Source: Hyperoplus lanceolatus (taxonomy: Eukaryota > Chordata > Actinopteri > Uranoscopiformes > Ammodytidae). From it: a DNA stretch of 64,000 nucleotides. Positions within the stretch are counted from its first letter, which is position 1; each line of letters opens with the position of its first letter. The notes beneath the pieces are model-generated. The model was not told the DNA's origin. It did not search any database and was given only the letters and a program-made list of their open reading frames with translations. The DNA lies in the NCBI GenBank assembly GCA_026929865.2, contig CM049397.1, positions 28,083,198 through 28,147,197 of the forward strand, given 5' to 3'. Below, in pieces: positions 1-15,712 of this stretch. Both the position numbers and the translations under genes were made by a program.

Positions 1-126
1 CGAGCCCTGTTCAGGATAACCAGCCTGTGGGAACAGATGGGACTTCAAAGAGGTGTTAAAGGTGTCAACAGAGTCAGAAAATCTGACATTATAGAGGAAG
101 TTAAAGCTGTGATGAAAAAAACTTGA
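1..126 (+). CDS. Partial open frame at the left edge, C-terminal end of an unrecognised protein
   Basis: Frame 1 is open from the first base to a TGA at 124-126, giving about 41 residues that end ...SDIIEEVKAVMKKT. The stretch is rich in charged residues and contains LWEQMGLQRG. I do not recognise the family. The length and the AT-rich DNA that follows fit the last exon or last few codons of a gene or transposon protein entering from the left, but a chance open frame of this length is also possible. No splice acceptor can be assigned because the sequence begins inside the frame. Confidence 0.3.
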   Translation, partial: RALFRITSLWEQMGLQRGVKGVNRVRKSDIIEEVKAVMKKT

Positions 127-927
127 CTATACATTCATTTTTTTTTTAGCTTGTGTTACTCATTGGCATGTTAGTATTCTGTCACAAAACGGTTGCCTAT
201 TTATAGACCTAATAGCAACATTAGCATCCATTAGGGTGTCTAGGTTCTGGTTTATGTCAGTCTAAGATTCATGCATCTATCACAGTTTCAAATTTCAGAG
301 GTTTGGAGATTTTTTTAAAGCAACAAAAATGTACACTTTCTTTTTCCGGCTTCTCCAATGCAACAATTTCGTGCTTATCTTAAATTATATCAAACTTTAT
401 TATTATTATTTTTTACTGCTGATCAGATGAAACAAACTGTCTGAAGAAGCTACCTTATGCCCTGGAAATAAAGTGACGGACACTTTTCACCCTTGTCTGA
501 TCATTTACTGGAAAGACCGAATGATGAATTAATGATTTGAAAAACTTAATTAAGAGACCAATTATTGGTTGATGCACAGATGGGGTCATATCAATGTCGG
601 TCATCTTTAATGAATAAATATGAAACATTTGGACATGATGGAAATATTCAAGTTGCAACAACTGTGAGATCAAATCTGAATACAGTAGCTCACACCTTTT
701 GCGTAATAGCTGGATGATGAATAACTTTACACTTAAATCAAGATGTTTGACATTAAAGCCACTACGAGTAACATGGCACGTTGGCGGCCCCTTTGGACAA
801 AAGCGGTAGTATTTTTACGACGCCACCTGTCGTGAAGCTGTTTTCTAGCGCGTGCCGGGCGTGCGAGATTCAAATAATCAGGAAGCAATATAGTGCATGT
901 CCGTGTGTTGAAAGTGTGAGGGCACCG
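127..927. other. AT-rich sequence, nothing recognised
   Basis: Runs of T and A and short open frames without codon structure. No repeat family or gene was recognised. Confidence 0.5.
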
Positions 928-1048
928 GACTCTTTTCGGCTCCGTGAGAGTGGTTAGTGACACAGCATCAACTAATGCCAGTCAGTGCTACACACACCTG
1001 ATTGCAATGAGTTGATGCAGTGTCACCTCTCACGGAGCTGAAAGAGTC
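928..1048. repeat. Imperfect inverted repeat
   Basis: The left arm (928-973) reads GACTCTTTTCGGCTCCGTGA and onward to CATCAACT. The right arm (1010-1048) is its reverse complement with a few changes and small indels, ending GCTGAAAGAGTC. A spacer of about 36 bases separates them. It could be the end of a decayed MITE or a hairpin. No target-site duplication was seen. Confidence 0.6.
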
Positions 1049-2727
<1,679 letters not shown>

Positions 2728-3180
2728 CGTCTCTGTGCACATAAAGTAGACTTTCAGTGTCACAAGGTTGAGACCAGCACTCACCGCCTCCTGCGGTTTT
2801 CCCACCATCAATTCCTGTCACCCTCTGCCTTACGCTACTGAAAAGTAAACCCCGGTACCGTGAAATAATCTTTAAAGAATTGACCTGTTTTGCTTATGGA
2901 AGGCCTCTGTAAAGCTAGCCCCCCCACGCCCGCAGTTGAAAGAGAGACGAGCGAACGAAATAAATAAAAATCCACATCCCTTTGCTTCACATCATGTTTT
3001 GGCTCAGAGACTAAATTTCACACCCAAACAAAGCCAGAGCCTTTCATATACATTTACAGTAGCCTGAGCGCATAAAAGGCTTGAGATTGGTCACACAGAG
3101 TGAGGGCCACTGCTCCAGGACTTGACTCTAGAATCTTGTCCCCCAGGTGTCACTCCAGTGTGAGTGTGTACAGGTACATG

Positions 3181-3287
<107 letters not shown>

Positions 3288-3410
3288 CTGCACATGTGCA
3301 GATCAATATATCGCCATGCTAAAGCCCTCTACTACCCTCAAGTGGTCAAAATGCAGAACTGGAAGTACATACCTGAGATGTACAGGAAGCTGTTGGCATT
3401 GTTACACAAA

Positions 3411-3475
<65 letters not shown>

Positions 3476-3569
3476 TGTGTGTGTGTATTCTATGTGTGCA
3501 TTTTTGCATGTTACACTTGCATGTGTGTGTGTGTGTGTGTGTGCGTGCGTGCGTGTGTGCGTGCGTGCA

Positions 3570-3613
<44 letters not shown>

Positions 3614-3614
3614 G
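3411..3614. repeat. Compound (GT)n/(GTGC)n/(GA)n microsatellite
   Basis: GT runs alternate with GTGC units in two blocks (3411-3486 and 3521-3592), then an 11-unit (GA)n run. The two blocks are separated by about 35 bases of unique sequence. Confidence 0.95.
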
Positions 3615-4903
3615 GCTCTGCATGCCCATGCCTCTTATTTAAAGTAGAGATTAGAGGATAGAGAGGGAGCGGTAGAGCAAAACGAACAAATACACAAACA
3701 CTGTGGTGGAGAGGAGGAATAGGTGGTGGAGGTGTGGAACAGGGGAATGAACGGATGAGTGGGCAGGTAGTGGGCATTCAGTTAGTTTGTTTTTAATGCA
3801 AGAGGCTGAACTGGTGTGCGTGTGTGTGTGTGGTGGAGCGGGGGGGGATTCTGCCGATTCTGTATGGTTTTTGGTCAGGTACGGATCTCTTTCACACCTA
3901 TCTTTTCATCTGGTCTGAATCAGTTGAGGAACCGGCGAAGCGGACCAAGGTGTAGCAGCGTAAGCCACATGTGAACTTTCATTTCACTCATTGGTCAGGA
4001 GAAATAACATAGTTCCTGAACTGTTCTACAATTGGTCAGAAATTAAATGTGGTAATATTATATACAGTCTATGGAGAAAACCTGAAGGAAGCTCCAGGAG
4101 GTAAATACAGGAGTTTGTTAAATCTCCAACAAAATAAAATTGTTCTTGGTCAGCTTGTTTGGTCTATTTTTTGTTCGATTCAAACAACACCGATACACTG
4201 TGCAGAGGTTTATGAGGAAGAATTTTAAGACTCTGGACAGTTATCATGGCAACAATGCTTGCCAGGTAATAGGAGAAAAAATACGCCGTTCACATTTCAA
4301 AGTATTCTACCAGGGAAAGGTATTGGTAAGTGATTGACCAACCTCGAGTGACCTCATTCAAATGGATGAAGTGACAGCCTTTGTTTTCACACAGAGCTGT
4401 TGTTTGTTTGATTGGGGACTTAAAGACAGAACACGCAGGGGAAAGAGAAACAAAATGTGCAAAGAAGGGCACAACAAGATTAGGACAAGGAGTCACTGGG
4501 GAGAGAGAATGGGAGAGAGTGAATAGAAGAGGAAAGTTCATAAAACATTGGACAAAGTGAAAACTAGCAAGGGCAGATGGGGATGAAGATAGTGAAGGGG
4601 GGAGGTGTGAGACCTGGAGAAAGAGAGAGAGAAAGGGCTTGATAGCAGACGTCATAGACAGAAAAACAGGAGGAAAGAGGGAGAAAGGTTAAGTGGGTAG
4701 AGAGAATAGAAGAACGAGAATGATGTGGGCCAGAGCAACACTGAGTGGGAGATAGAAAAACTTGTAGAGAGATGGAGAGAATAGTAAGAGGGAGAGAAAA
4801 ATGGAGGGATGTAGCGAGAAGAGAGTGATGGATGCAGCAAGAGGTGGTGGACCATTCATGTGTGACTCATCCCTCTCCATTGTTGACACCCTGTGACCTG
4901 TAT

Positions 4904-4934
<31 letters not shown>

Positions 4935-6736
4935 TCAAACACGCTCACACAGATAATGTTTGGTTGGACATGTTGGAACCTACACACAAGTACGCAGCCA
5001 AAAAAACTGGAAAGACAGAAAATGACTGCAGCAACATTGGGTCCAACAGATATTTGATTTCTGTCCCTCTGAAAACAAACTTTGGTTAAGAAAAATGTTT
5101 CAAATGATTTCATTCCCGATGTTAAAACATGTTTAACCTTTGATGTATCCCTGCAGAGAAGAGTTCACAACAGTTAACTGTGCTTCCAACTATAAAAGAT
5201 GCGTCGCAATATCAAGCGATCACGACTATACTAAACATTAAGATTCTCATGCATCGAGCATTGATCTGTTTATGCTATTGATCTGTTGACACAAGAAAGA
5301 TAAATAATGTTCCTTGTGTTTGTGATATCTGGAGCCATTGGTAGTGAGCTTGGTCGTCACTGTTTTCAGCAGGATTCAAATGTTGTTTCAAATATACCAT
5401 TTTTATTTAATTTTTTTTCCCCTGTGAAATATTCTTGTGGCGGCCAGATGTGTCATGAGAAACTAGATACGATATAATGTAGGACGGAAGGATCATCAAT
5501 TACACCAGACAACATAATCCATTGAGACGCATTGGAGTAAACACGATTAACATGGGAATGTTTATAACAATAATGAAAAACAAACCAGAGTTGATGAGAG
5601 TCAACATCCCTCGTCCAGTGAGGAGAAGGAGTCGATTTTATGCTGCACATGTCTTAACCCTTGGAATAGAAAGCAACTTCACACATTCTGACTGGTTTAT
5701 GTATTGACTCAATAACTATGCCTAAGTACCTCATACAACCCTACTTCAAAAATACTGAACTATCCCTTTCACCTCTCACCGAAATACGGGAGGTTTTTTC
5801 TGTCCTGTGCGGTTATCAGTTTCCCAAACAACCAACTCAAACGTTAGGGAAACATTTTTGGGAAGTGACAGCCATTAAATTAACTTTACTTTGTTAAATC
5901 CCCACGACTTCCAAATCCACACGCTTCAGATTCTGAGCAACTTGCCAACAAAGGACCAGCCATACTTACAACTGCTTAAGGCAGAGTAATCTGCCTAAAC
6001 AGGGCTGTTGATGGGCCACTTACTTACTAAACCATGAAGCACTGCTCTGGTACTATATGTTTCCTGGACAAAATTCCACTTCTACAGTAGTGTGGGTATG
6101 ACAACAAAGAAGGAGATCTTAAGCAGTTCCTGTGATCTTTAGTCAGTTTCTCCAAACAGCACAAGGTTATTTTTACAATGCATATTCAGGGATTACTGAT
6201 TATCTACTACAGCAATTGCCATTTTCATGTCAATAAAATCTAATATTATGGCAATACCTGTACTTGGTGCGACTGCAACACTAGCAATGGAGGCAACACT
6301 CATTGAACAATGCAAAACATTACCAAGTCATAATCACATGATCTGTAACGCAATTTCTTTATTACGAAGGGGAAATACATGGTCAAGTCTGGTGGGTAAA
6401 ATAGAGAAACATGCAGAACATATTGCATGTGGGAAAACAGAACCCTGCACTACACAGGATTTCTAAAGTGTAAAAAGTGTAGATGTGGACTCACCTTTTC
6501 AGGACCATGTTACTGCAATCTGTGTTTGTGTGAGTTTCTTGTCTCTGAGTTAGCTGCTGATGTGAAGTCTGTTTTAAATGGCATCTCAGTGGTGTTGAAG
6601 ACAGACTCACATACACACACAAATCCACACACACACACACACACACTTAGGTAAATCTCACACAGACAAGGCTTTAAAAGGTTTCCAGAGTATAGCAGCA
6701 CTTACACAGATTACCTCTATCTCTTCAATATAAAGG
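3615..6736. other. Noncoding sequence with short purine-rich and CA tracts
   Basis: 4440-4830 is purine-rich (GA-rich) on the plus strand. A short interrupted (CA)n lies at about 4903-4934. 5100-6600 is AT-rich unique sequence. I recognise no gene or named element. Confidence 0.5.
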
Positions 6737-6764
6737 CACACACACACACACACACACACACACA
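6737..6764. repeat. Short (CA)n microsatellite
   Basis: About 14 CA units, 48 bases before a much longer CA array. Confidence 0.95.
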
Positions 6765-6810
6765 GTCTCTCTAACATTCAATTACCTCCATCTATTCACT
6801 ATACAAGCCC

Positions 6811-6912
<102 letters not shown>

Positions 6913-6978
6913 TATCATTAAATTACACTAAACTTGCTCTATCGATTTTCATTCACAGTGGCATGCACATAAAGTTCA

Positions 6979-7006
6979 GTGTGTGTGTGTGTGTGTTTGG
7001 GTGTGG

Positions 7007-7090
<84 letters not shown>
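6979..7090. repeat. (GT)n microsatellite
   Basis: About 55 GT units with a few interruptions (TTGG, GGGT). It is the complementary partner of the CA array at 6812-6910. Confidence 0.98.
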
Positions 7091-7093
<3 letters not shown>

Positions 7094-7608
7094 TGTGTGA
7101 GCATGCGCAAGTTCGCTGTAGAAGCTGTCTAGAGTATTTGAGTTTAACACCTTGCGAGTGAGTTCAAATGGCTTTTCCAAGGTTAAGACTTGGTTTTAGG
7201 CTTTTATCGGTAGGTTTATGATTGTGATTATCAAATTTTTCCTATAACAGTAAGGTAGAATTTTAAGGACATGTGCAAAAATCCATTATACCGTATACTG
7301 TAGAATCACAACATACCTGAATTCAGCTGGGGATCTTAATATCATGACATCCCTCATGCTTTCTCTACAACAGTTGGTGAGTTTATTTGTTTTATCTTGT
7401 CATCCTTTCATTACATATACTGAAGGCATGTCTTTCCCTTCCTCTGCCCTGTCCTTTTAAATCTACACTTTCCTATCTACAGTACGTAAATAAGCATAAA
7501 AATGCCTCAGTTCTCAGTGCACACAAGCACATAAACATTCAAACACACACTCTACATTGATCAAATTAAACACAAGGAAGCAATTCACACCCACACACAA
7601 GCAATTAA
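7091..7608. other. Noncoding sequence, nothing recognised
   Basis: A short stretch near 7182-7200 (TTAAGACTTGGTTTTAGGC) resembles a phrase common in dispersed fish repeats. Otherwise nothing was recognised. Confidence 0.4.
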
Positions 7609-7609
7609 G

Positions 7610-7653
<44 letters not shown>

Positions 7654-7673
7654 CTATGCACTAATTAGAACTA

Positions 7674-7727
<54 letters not shown>

Positions 7728-7864
7728 CCACACCAAATAATTAGAAAGTAATTCAAGCCCACATATGCACCCACGTGTATTAGGCTATGCAGATTATTGG
7801 AGTCCACATAAACGCACACACACACACACACACGCACGCACAGACACACATACACACACACACA
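7609..7864. repeat. Cluster of (CA)n microsatellites
   Basis: Three CA runs (about 7611-7651, 7676-7720 and 7813-7863), separated by unique sequence. Confidence 0.95.
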
Positions 7865-7929
7865 GAAATGCACAGCTGTCATGGAAAGGTGTTGTGATAA
7901 AGTAGCCGCTCATGTCTCGGGACGTAGTA

Positions 7930-8260
7930 AATTACCACACCGTACAAATGATGTACAAGGCTTCAAAAAAGCCTTCCTGTCAGTTTACAAGCAATTTTTG
8001 AAGAAAGAGGAGTTTCACATGATTTAAGAAGAAAAAGAAGATTCACAGAGAAAAATATACGGACCACACTTAAATCATTTTCGATTTCTGTAAAGGGTAT
8101 TAAATTATGGAATGAACTTGATGAAGATATCACAGGGAGTTGCAGTTTGCGCAATTTAAAAAAAAATTATGTCTCAAATTATGGAAAATTATAGACTGAA
8201 AGCGGAGCACTAATAAGCGGAGTAAAAGGTGAATGGCTCTATCATAACATTATTGTAACG
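7930..8260 (+). mobile_element. LINE ORF2 C-terminal remnant
   Basis: The plus-strand translation from about 8017 to 8195 reads RRFTEKNIRTTLKSF, then SISVKGIKLWNELDEDI, then a basic segment and a stop. The pattern basic-T-SI-GxKLWNxL-D/EEI-FKxxY is typical of the extreme C-terminus of non-LTR retrotransposon ORF2 proteins in fish. Only the last 60 or so residues are visible and no reverse transcriptase motif is present. The clade is uncertain, possibly I/Nimb-like. Confidence 0.55.
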
Positions 8261-8484
8261 AAAAATAGAGATCAGCAGAAAGACTTGTTTGGGTTTGAAT
8301 ACTTTTGCAGATGTGTTTAGACTACCAGATAATGACTTTGAAAAGGCCACAATAAAAGGGCAAAACAAACTCTGCATTGTCACAGAAAATCAGAACGGAG
8401 CAGAACGGATCTTAAAAGCTGAAGCAAGTGGATTGATCATGGAACTGCTAAATTGCTAAATGCTAAATAAATGCCATTGACCGC

Positions 8485-8943
8485 ATGTTTTCAACCAGAA
8501 AAGCAGGAGCTGGAGAGGTACCGTGTCCAGATAGCACCTTCCTGTCCGGTTACGCACAGGATAGCTGGAAAGAATGGAAAGGGGTTTGCCTGGCAGCATT
8601 GGACATTGAGGATGTTGAAGATGTTTACATCTTCGCTGGCATGACGGTGGGGATGCTTGCTTTGGGATTTGCTTTGTATGTCCAGTATCGCAAACTGAAG
8701 AAACTCATTGTTGCACAAGCGGAAGGGAGAGACGGAAGATTTACAGCGTCGAAAGATATGGATGGAACAGCTGTTCGGGAGGGGATAGCAAAAATTGTAT
8801 CCAGTATTGCATCTATCAAAGGAGACATCACAGCTATCAAAGGAGAAGTCGCTGGAATCGCTGACATCAAAGGAGACATCGCTGATATCAAAGGAGACAT
8901 CGTAAAAATGGCTACAATGGAAAGAGAGGATAACGATGAGTAA
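8485..8943 (+). CDS. Uncharacterised 152-residue single-pass membrane protein-like open frame
   Basis: ATG at 8485 to TAA at 8941-8943, preceded in frame by a stop at 8464-8466. What can be seen: a polar N-terminal 45 residues with few cysteines; one clear hydrophobic segment at about residues 48-68 (YIFAGMTVGMLALGFALYV); a basic membrane-proximal patch (QYRKLKKLI); and a C-terminal half of tandem IKGDI-type units (IKGDITAIKGEVAGI, DIKGDIADIKGDIVKM) that could form an amphipathic helix or coiled coil. It ends with an acidic tail. The units are also near-identical DNA repeats (ATCAAAGGAGACATC). The frame lies between a LINE ORF2 C-terminus (8019-8195) and a LINE-like 3' UTR (9160-9290), so it may be an extra frame of that element, a captured host exon, or chance. 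I do not recognise the family and propose no function. Confidence 0.45.
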   Translation: MFSTRKAGAGEVPCPDSTFLSGYAQDSWKEWKGVCLAALDIEDVEDVYIFAGMTVGMLALGFALYVQYRKLKKLIVAQAEGRDGRFTASKDMDGTAVREGIAKIVSSIASIKGDITAIKGEVAGIADIKGDIADIKGDIVKMATMEREDNDE

Positions 8944-9295
8944 TTAAAATTCATCGGGAAAATGGAAAGCATGTCAGTTGTGCAAGGTCAATGAATAATG
9001 AGAATGAAAATTGACTGTATATTGGACTGCAGCTGCTTAACAAAAAAAAATAAAAAATCAACAACAACAAAATTGTGTGTTTTCTTTCTTTTTGATTCTT
9101 ACTTTTATTTTCTGTAATCAGTAAATGTGTATCTGATTCTGAATCTGATGAAATTGGGGGCGGGACTCGACAAGCCTTAGGCTTCTTCCGTCACCCTTCG
9201 GACAACACAAAGTAAGATGTATGATGTGAAAGAGATAATTGTGTATTGTGTGGAATTGTCCGAAAGAATAATAATAAATAGTAACAAAAGCTGTT
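8944..9295 (+). mobile_element. LINE-like 3' untranslated region
   Basis: Contains an A-rich stretch (9043-9071) and then GGGGGCGGGACTCGACAAGC (9156-9175) and CTTCTTCCGTCACCCTTCGG, a phrase I associate with the 3' region of fish LINEs. It ends in AATAATAATAAATAG. Family assignment is by memory of the motif only. Confidence 0.4.
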
Positions 9296-9330
9296 AATGG
9301 TCCAGTGTCTTTTTGAAGGCTTTTTCAATC

Positions 9331-11730
<2,400 letters not shown>

Positions 11731-11865
11731 GTTCTACTCAGATGACTGCAGGTTGAAAGGGGTTACAAGACTTAACAAGAATTGGGCAAATACTGTGCGT
11801 GAGAGCATGACATTCCCCCTGAGGTCTTTATCAGCGTGTGTCCATGTATGTTAGTGCACATCTTG

Positions 11866-11982
<117 letters not shown>

Positions 11983-12433
11983 GGCGGTTGTTGTTTTTGC
12001 TCCAAGTCACACAAAGTGAAAACTATTTTTTTTATATATGACATAAAGCCAATTGAACTCAGTGACACAGTGTACATTACATTTCCAAATTGAAAGTTTA
12101 AAAACAGCTTAAGCATCGTTTACGGTTCAATCTTTAGAACGCCATTAAGTACAAAAATATTCATAAATCATTGACAGACACATTCTCTATGCATTACTGG
12201 AAATAATTTGACAAATACCAATTAAATAATCCACAAGCCCTCTTTTCCAGGCTTTAAAGACACATCAGTTTTAAACAGTCATTTCAACGTGGTTCATCTG
12301 TACAACAGAATATTGTAGTGCTTTATCAAGCCATTTCATCTAACATTAAGTCTCTTAAATCCTCAACACACAGTCATTACCCAAATCGCATAGCTCACAC
12401 AATCGGTTTTTTATTTTTTTCCATTTTTCTTGA
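11983..12433. other. AT-rich noncoding sequence
   Basis: Nothing recognised between the GT array and the MITE at 12434. Confidence 0.45.
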
Positions 12434-13006
12434 AGAGGACCTATCATACTTTTTGACTTTTATGACCTATAAACGTTGTGATAATGATTTATAGTCATGT
12501 TTAACCATACTAGCGTATTAAATAATGACGTACATACATTTAGACGTATTCCCTGCTGACCGTCTGGGGTGGCTGTGCAGAGCACTAAACACTAGCCGGT
12601 CGAGAAATCACGTGTTCAAATCGGTTCAGAATTTCCTGATACTCTTGTTGTCACGAAAAGCGGATGTTTCCATGTATGGTAATGCTGCAACGTGCTGCTC
12701 AGGCAAGCTCCGGCCATGCCCCCACCTTCCTGCTCTCAAATCTGCCCGCGCGCTGCTGAAATTGTTCCGGAAGGAAGGTATCCAATCACAACGGAGTGGG
12801 GTTTGCAGGAGGGGGGGGGAGGGGGCGGAGAAGCACAAAGCCGAGTGTGGAGAAAGAGTGTGGAGAAAGACTGTTGTGCGCGCTCAGATGAGAGGAAGAG
12901 TTTCCCGAAAATCTACATGGTTTTTTGTGATGTGATTCGTGTCAGGTTACTCTATAGCTGTTTTAACAAGAAATTAAGACCAGAAACATAGTATAATAGG
13001 AGATAT
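12434..13006. mobile_element. TTAA-type MITE, copy A (degenerate)
   Basis: Homologous over most of its length to the element at 26166-26663. Shared segments are GACTTTTATGACCTATAAACG, CCCTGCTGACCGTCTGGGGT, the GATGTTTCCATGTATGGTAATG block and a 3' block ending AATTAAGACCAGAAA. The left end starts AGAGGACCTAT. The right end has decayed but is followed by TTAA at 13007-13010, while the left flank is TTGA. About 150 bp at 12650-12840 (including GC-rich DNA with a G8 run) differ from copy B. It is noncoding. A TTAA target points to a piggyBac- or Kolobok-mobilised nonautonomous family. Confidence 0.75.
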
Positions 13007-13219
13007 TTAACTATTAACACTTGAAATTATGAAAGCACTTGACAAATGACAAGTTACTTATATGTATATTTGTATTTTCAGAAAAGAGAAAAAGTTCACT
13101 GTAATGGCCTCCAAACTTATATACAAATGAGAAAAAAACGTCCCTTTCATTTGTGCATCCAAGTGTAGACAGCAGCAAAGCCTGCTAAGGTATCGAGCAA
13201 CAATGGTGCTGTGTGCCTA
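13007..13219. other. Unique AT-rich sequence between two transposons
   Basis: Nothing recognised. Confidence 0.4.
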
Positions 13220-13961
13220 TTTATGTGCAGTGGCGATTCCAGGATGTTCTGACTGGGGTGGCCAAGGTGGGGTGGCCACAGACCTAGAGTGGGGTGGCCA
13301 TCGCAACCCTGAATGAATGGCATGTGATATGTTTTATAACCTTTGCAAAGGTGATTTATAATCGTAAATCCCCCAAACATTATAGCATTAGTATTATGTT
13401 TGTCAGAAAACTAAACCCCTGTAGGGGGGTCTGGGGGCATACATACCCCCTCCCCCCCAAGAAGATTTTTTAACATGTAGTCAAAGCATTCTGGTGCATT
13501 CTGGTGAAGAGAATAAAGGAAAATGTCAACATTTGTTTCAGTTCAGATGAATAGTAAATCAAGCAAAACAACAGAACTTGCTAGCAGCTAGATGCTTAAG
13601 AACTGGACTGACTGGACATTTACTAATGTTATGAGGGCTACTAACCAAATATCAGGTAACACTTATAATATATATAATTGAAACAAAAAAAGAAAGAAAA
13701 TATAATTGTTTTTAAATCCAGATTTAAAAAATCTGCCCTTACACGTGCATGGGTGGCACGCACACTTATGCCGTTTTCAAGAACTATTCTAACCTGAAAC
13801 CAGTTCTTGTGCCCACAGTCCTACCATCACAGTAGTAGTTGGAAATTGCAAACTGGTCCCATATCAGTGGATTAGCTACCAGCATTGATTGATCAGGTGT
13901 GTGTGATGAACATGGCCAACAACCAGATCAGAAAAAAAGATAAGAAAGAAAAAAATAAATA

Positions 13962-15565
13962 GGGGAGAATAGGGGAATCTGAGGCATCGGGTAATGTGAG
14001 CCACCCCCTGTATCTAGGCAACGGAAAATATTTTTGGTCATGTGAGATATATGTTTTCAAGCCCCATGGCCCTGAAAGAGAGGACCTCATGGTGCTGTGG
14101 TAAGCATGTTGATTTCACCAAAATAGGTATTTTGCATGTAAAAGTAAATTTTCTTGCTGTCAACTTAATCAACTGTTGTGCCAAAGCAAATGTATTCACG
14201 TAGAAAAACTTCTATCATACGTGTTGATGAACTACCAACATATAAAAACCATGTTTCATTTTCATTTCATTTAACTTTTATTTATCCTCGAGAGACCAAT
14301 TGAGGGGTGACCCTCATTTCCAATGACGTCGAGTCAAAACAAATTCAAAACAACAATACAAACAAAATATTCAATGCAAATACATCAAATACACAACAAG
14401 TGAAGAGAAGAGAAAACAAAACGATTGAAACACTTACAGAGTGGGGAAGAGTGGCAGCAATTAAAAGGCATAAAGTACAATATAGTCTAATTAAAACAGT
14501 TACAAGTAGAGTTTGGCAGATCCAAGATAGTCTGTTTAAATTGGCCAAAGGATGTGAATGTATTTAGTTTAATTTTTAGCTGTAAGTTGTTCCAGGAGTC
14601 AGGTGCACTGAAGTGATGATATTAGCTAAAGATTAGCTTGAAATGCTAAGAGAGGTAGTTTTTTCTCAAATTGTGGTGGTGTGGGAAAGTGAGCCAAATG
14701 CTGTGGGGGAAAGTGAGACGCTGTCTCACTTTCCCCCACCATGAGGCACAAGTTAAATTTAGTCTTAAACATATTTTAATGTAATATCACATAACATATG
14801 TTTTATTTTAATGTCATACACATTGTAGAAAAGCCATCACACCAGGAAGACGACCTGGGGCAACCACACGGAAAGAGCACCTTCTCATCTTTCCCTGTAA
14901 CCTTCAGGGCTGGAATGTAGAGTAGGCCTAGTTGACAGGCTGATGTTATAATCCAGTTGGGTCTTCTCCTGTGTTCTGAGTCCCAGGCTGTTCTCGCTGG
15001 TTCTGATTTTCCTATGCTTTGACCCCCAGACACAAGCTGGCTCTAAGGGTCCTGTGTTCTGACCCCCAGACTGTGTTCTAATCTAACAGGCTCTATCTGT
15101 CATTTGAATCTTATTAAAACCTTTTGAATTACAATATGTTGTATTTGATTTTGTTCAGAGTTACTTTCAAGTGTTTAGAAAATTTGCTTTGCTTAATTGA
15201 CCAAACCCCATCATTCTTTTACTAGTCCGACATTAGTTCTGGAATGTGTGGCTAGCTTTCAGGATTCTAACTGTTACAATATGTGTTGTTATGGTAGTTT
15301 CAGAGTGGAAAAAGTAAGTGGATCAGTTTACCCCCTTGATTTTTCTGGTCTCTCTCAGTTTACCCCACAGCTGGGGTAAAGTGAGCCACATGACAACTTT
15401 TTTTAAAACAATCATATTTTCCCTGCCCTTTGTCTTGAAAAAAATCTGCTAATGCCCATTTCTAGGAAGCATCCTGAATTAATGGGAAATTTGACTGATA
15501 AATCATTTTAGCTCGCTTAGAGGGGAGCAAATGTAAAAAGTGGCTCAGATTACCCCGTTCTCCCC
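13962..15565. mobile_element. TA-target DNA transposon nested in the hAT
   Basis: The terminal inverted repeats begin GGGGAGAATAGGGG on the left and, read inward from the right end, GGGGAGAACGGGGTAATCTG. A TA dinucleotide flanks each end (13960-13961 and 15566-15567). The related hAT copy near 60630 (inverted) has the uninterrupted sequence with one TA, which confirms the boundaries. Internal text includes inverted motifs such as GTCTCACTTTCCCCC. A 76-codon minus-strand frame (14803-15033) is not recognisable. Superfamily not certain: a TA target suggests a Tc1/mariner/pogo-type element. It shares end style with the element at 61481-62545. Confidence 0.85.
14266..14345. repeat. Fragment of a dispersed fish repeat
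   Basis: The phrase TTTAACTTTTATTTATCCTC and the GAGAGACCAATTGAGG that follows resemble the repeat at 37284-37375 just before the jak2 start codon. Family not assigned. Confidence 0.35.
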
Positions 15566-15712
15566 TACATAGAATCTCTGAACTAGGCTATCTATCAGAA
15601 AAAAAAAAAATAATTATCAGATCTGGGGGGGGGGGCACAGGGGTGGCCAGTAAGATTTCAGGGGGGTCCACGTCCCCCCCAGGCCCCCCCTAGAATCGCC
15701 ACTGTTTATGTG

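Larger units (their letters stand above)
13228..15704 (+). mobile_element. Nonautonomous hAT element (CAGTGGCGATTC ends) with a nested transposon
   Basis: The ends are inverted: CAGTGGCGATTC at 13228 and GAATCGCCACTG ending at 15704. A perfect 8-bp direct repeat TTTATGTG flanks it (13220-13227 and 15705-15712), the target-site duplication expected of hAT. Both subterminal regions carry long G/C tracts (about 13420-13460 and 15620-15690). No transposase frame is present. The middle 1,604 bp (13962-15565) is a separate TA-flanked element; without it the hAT is about 0.87 kb. A second, inverted copy lies at about 60506-61384. Confidence 0.9.

Noticed and set aside
8625-8972. Minus-strand 115-codon frame overlapping the 8485-8943 frame
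   Set aside because: Low-complexity SPLISAM repeats that mirror the IKGDI-coding repeats; no independent support.
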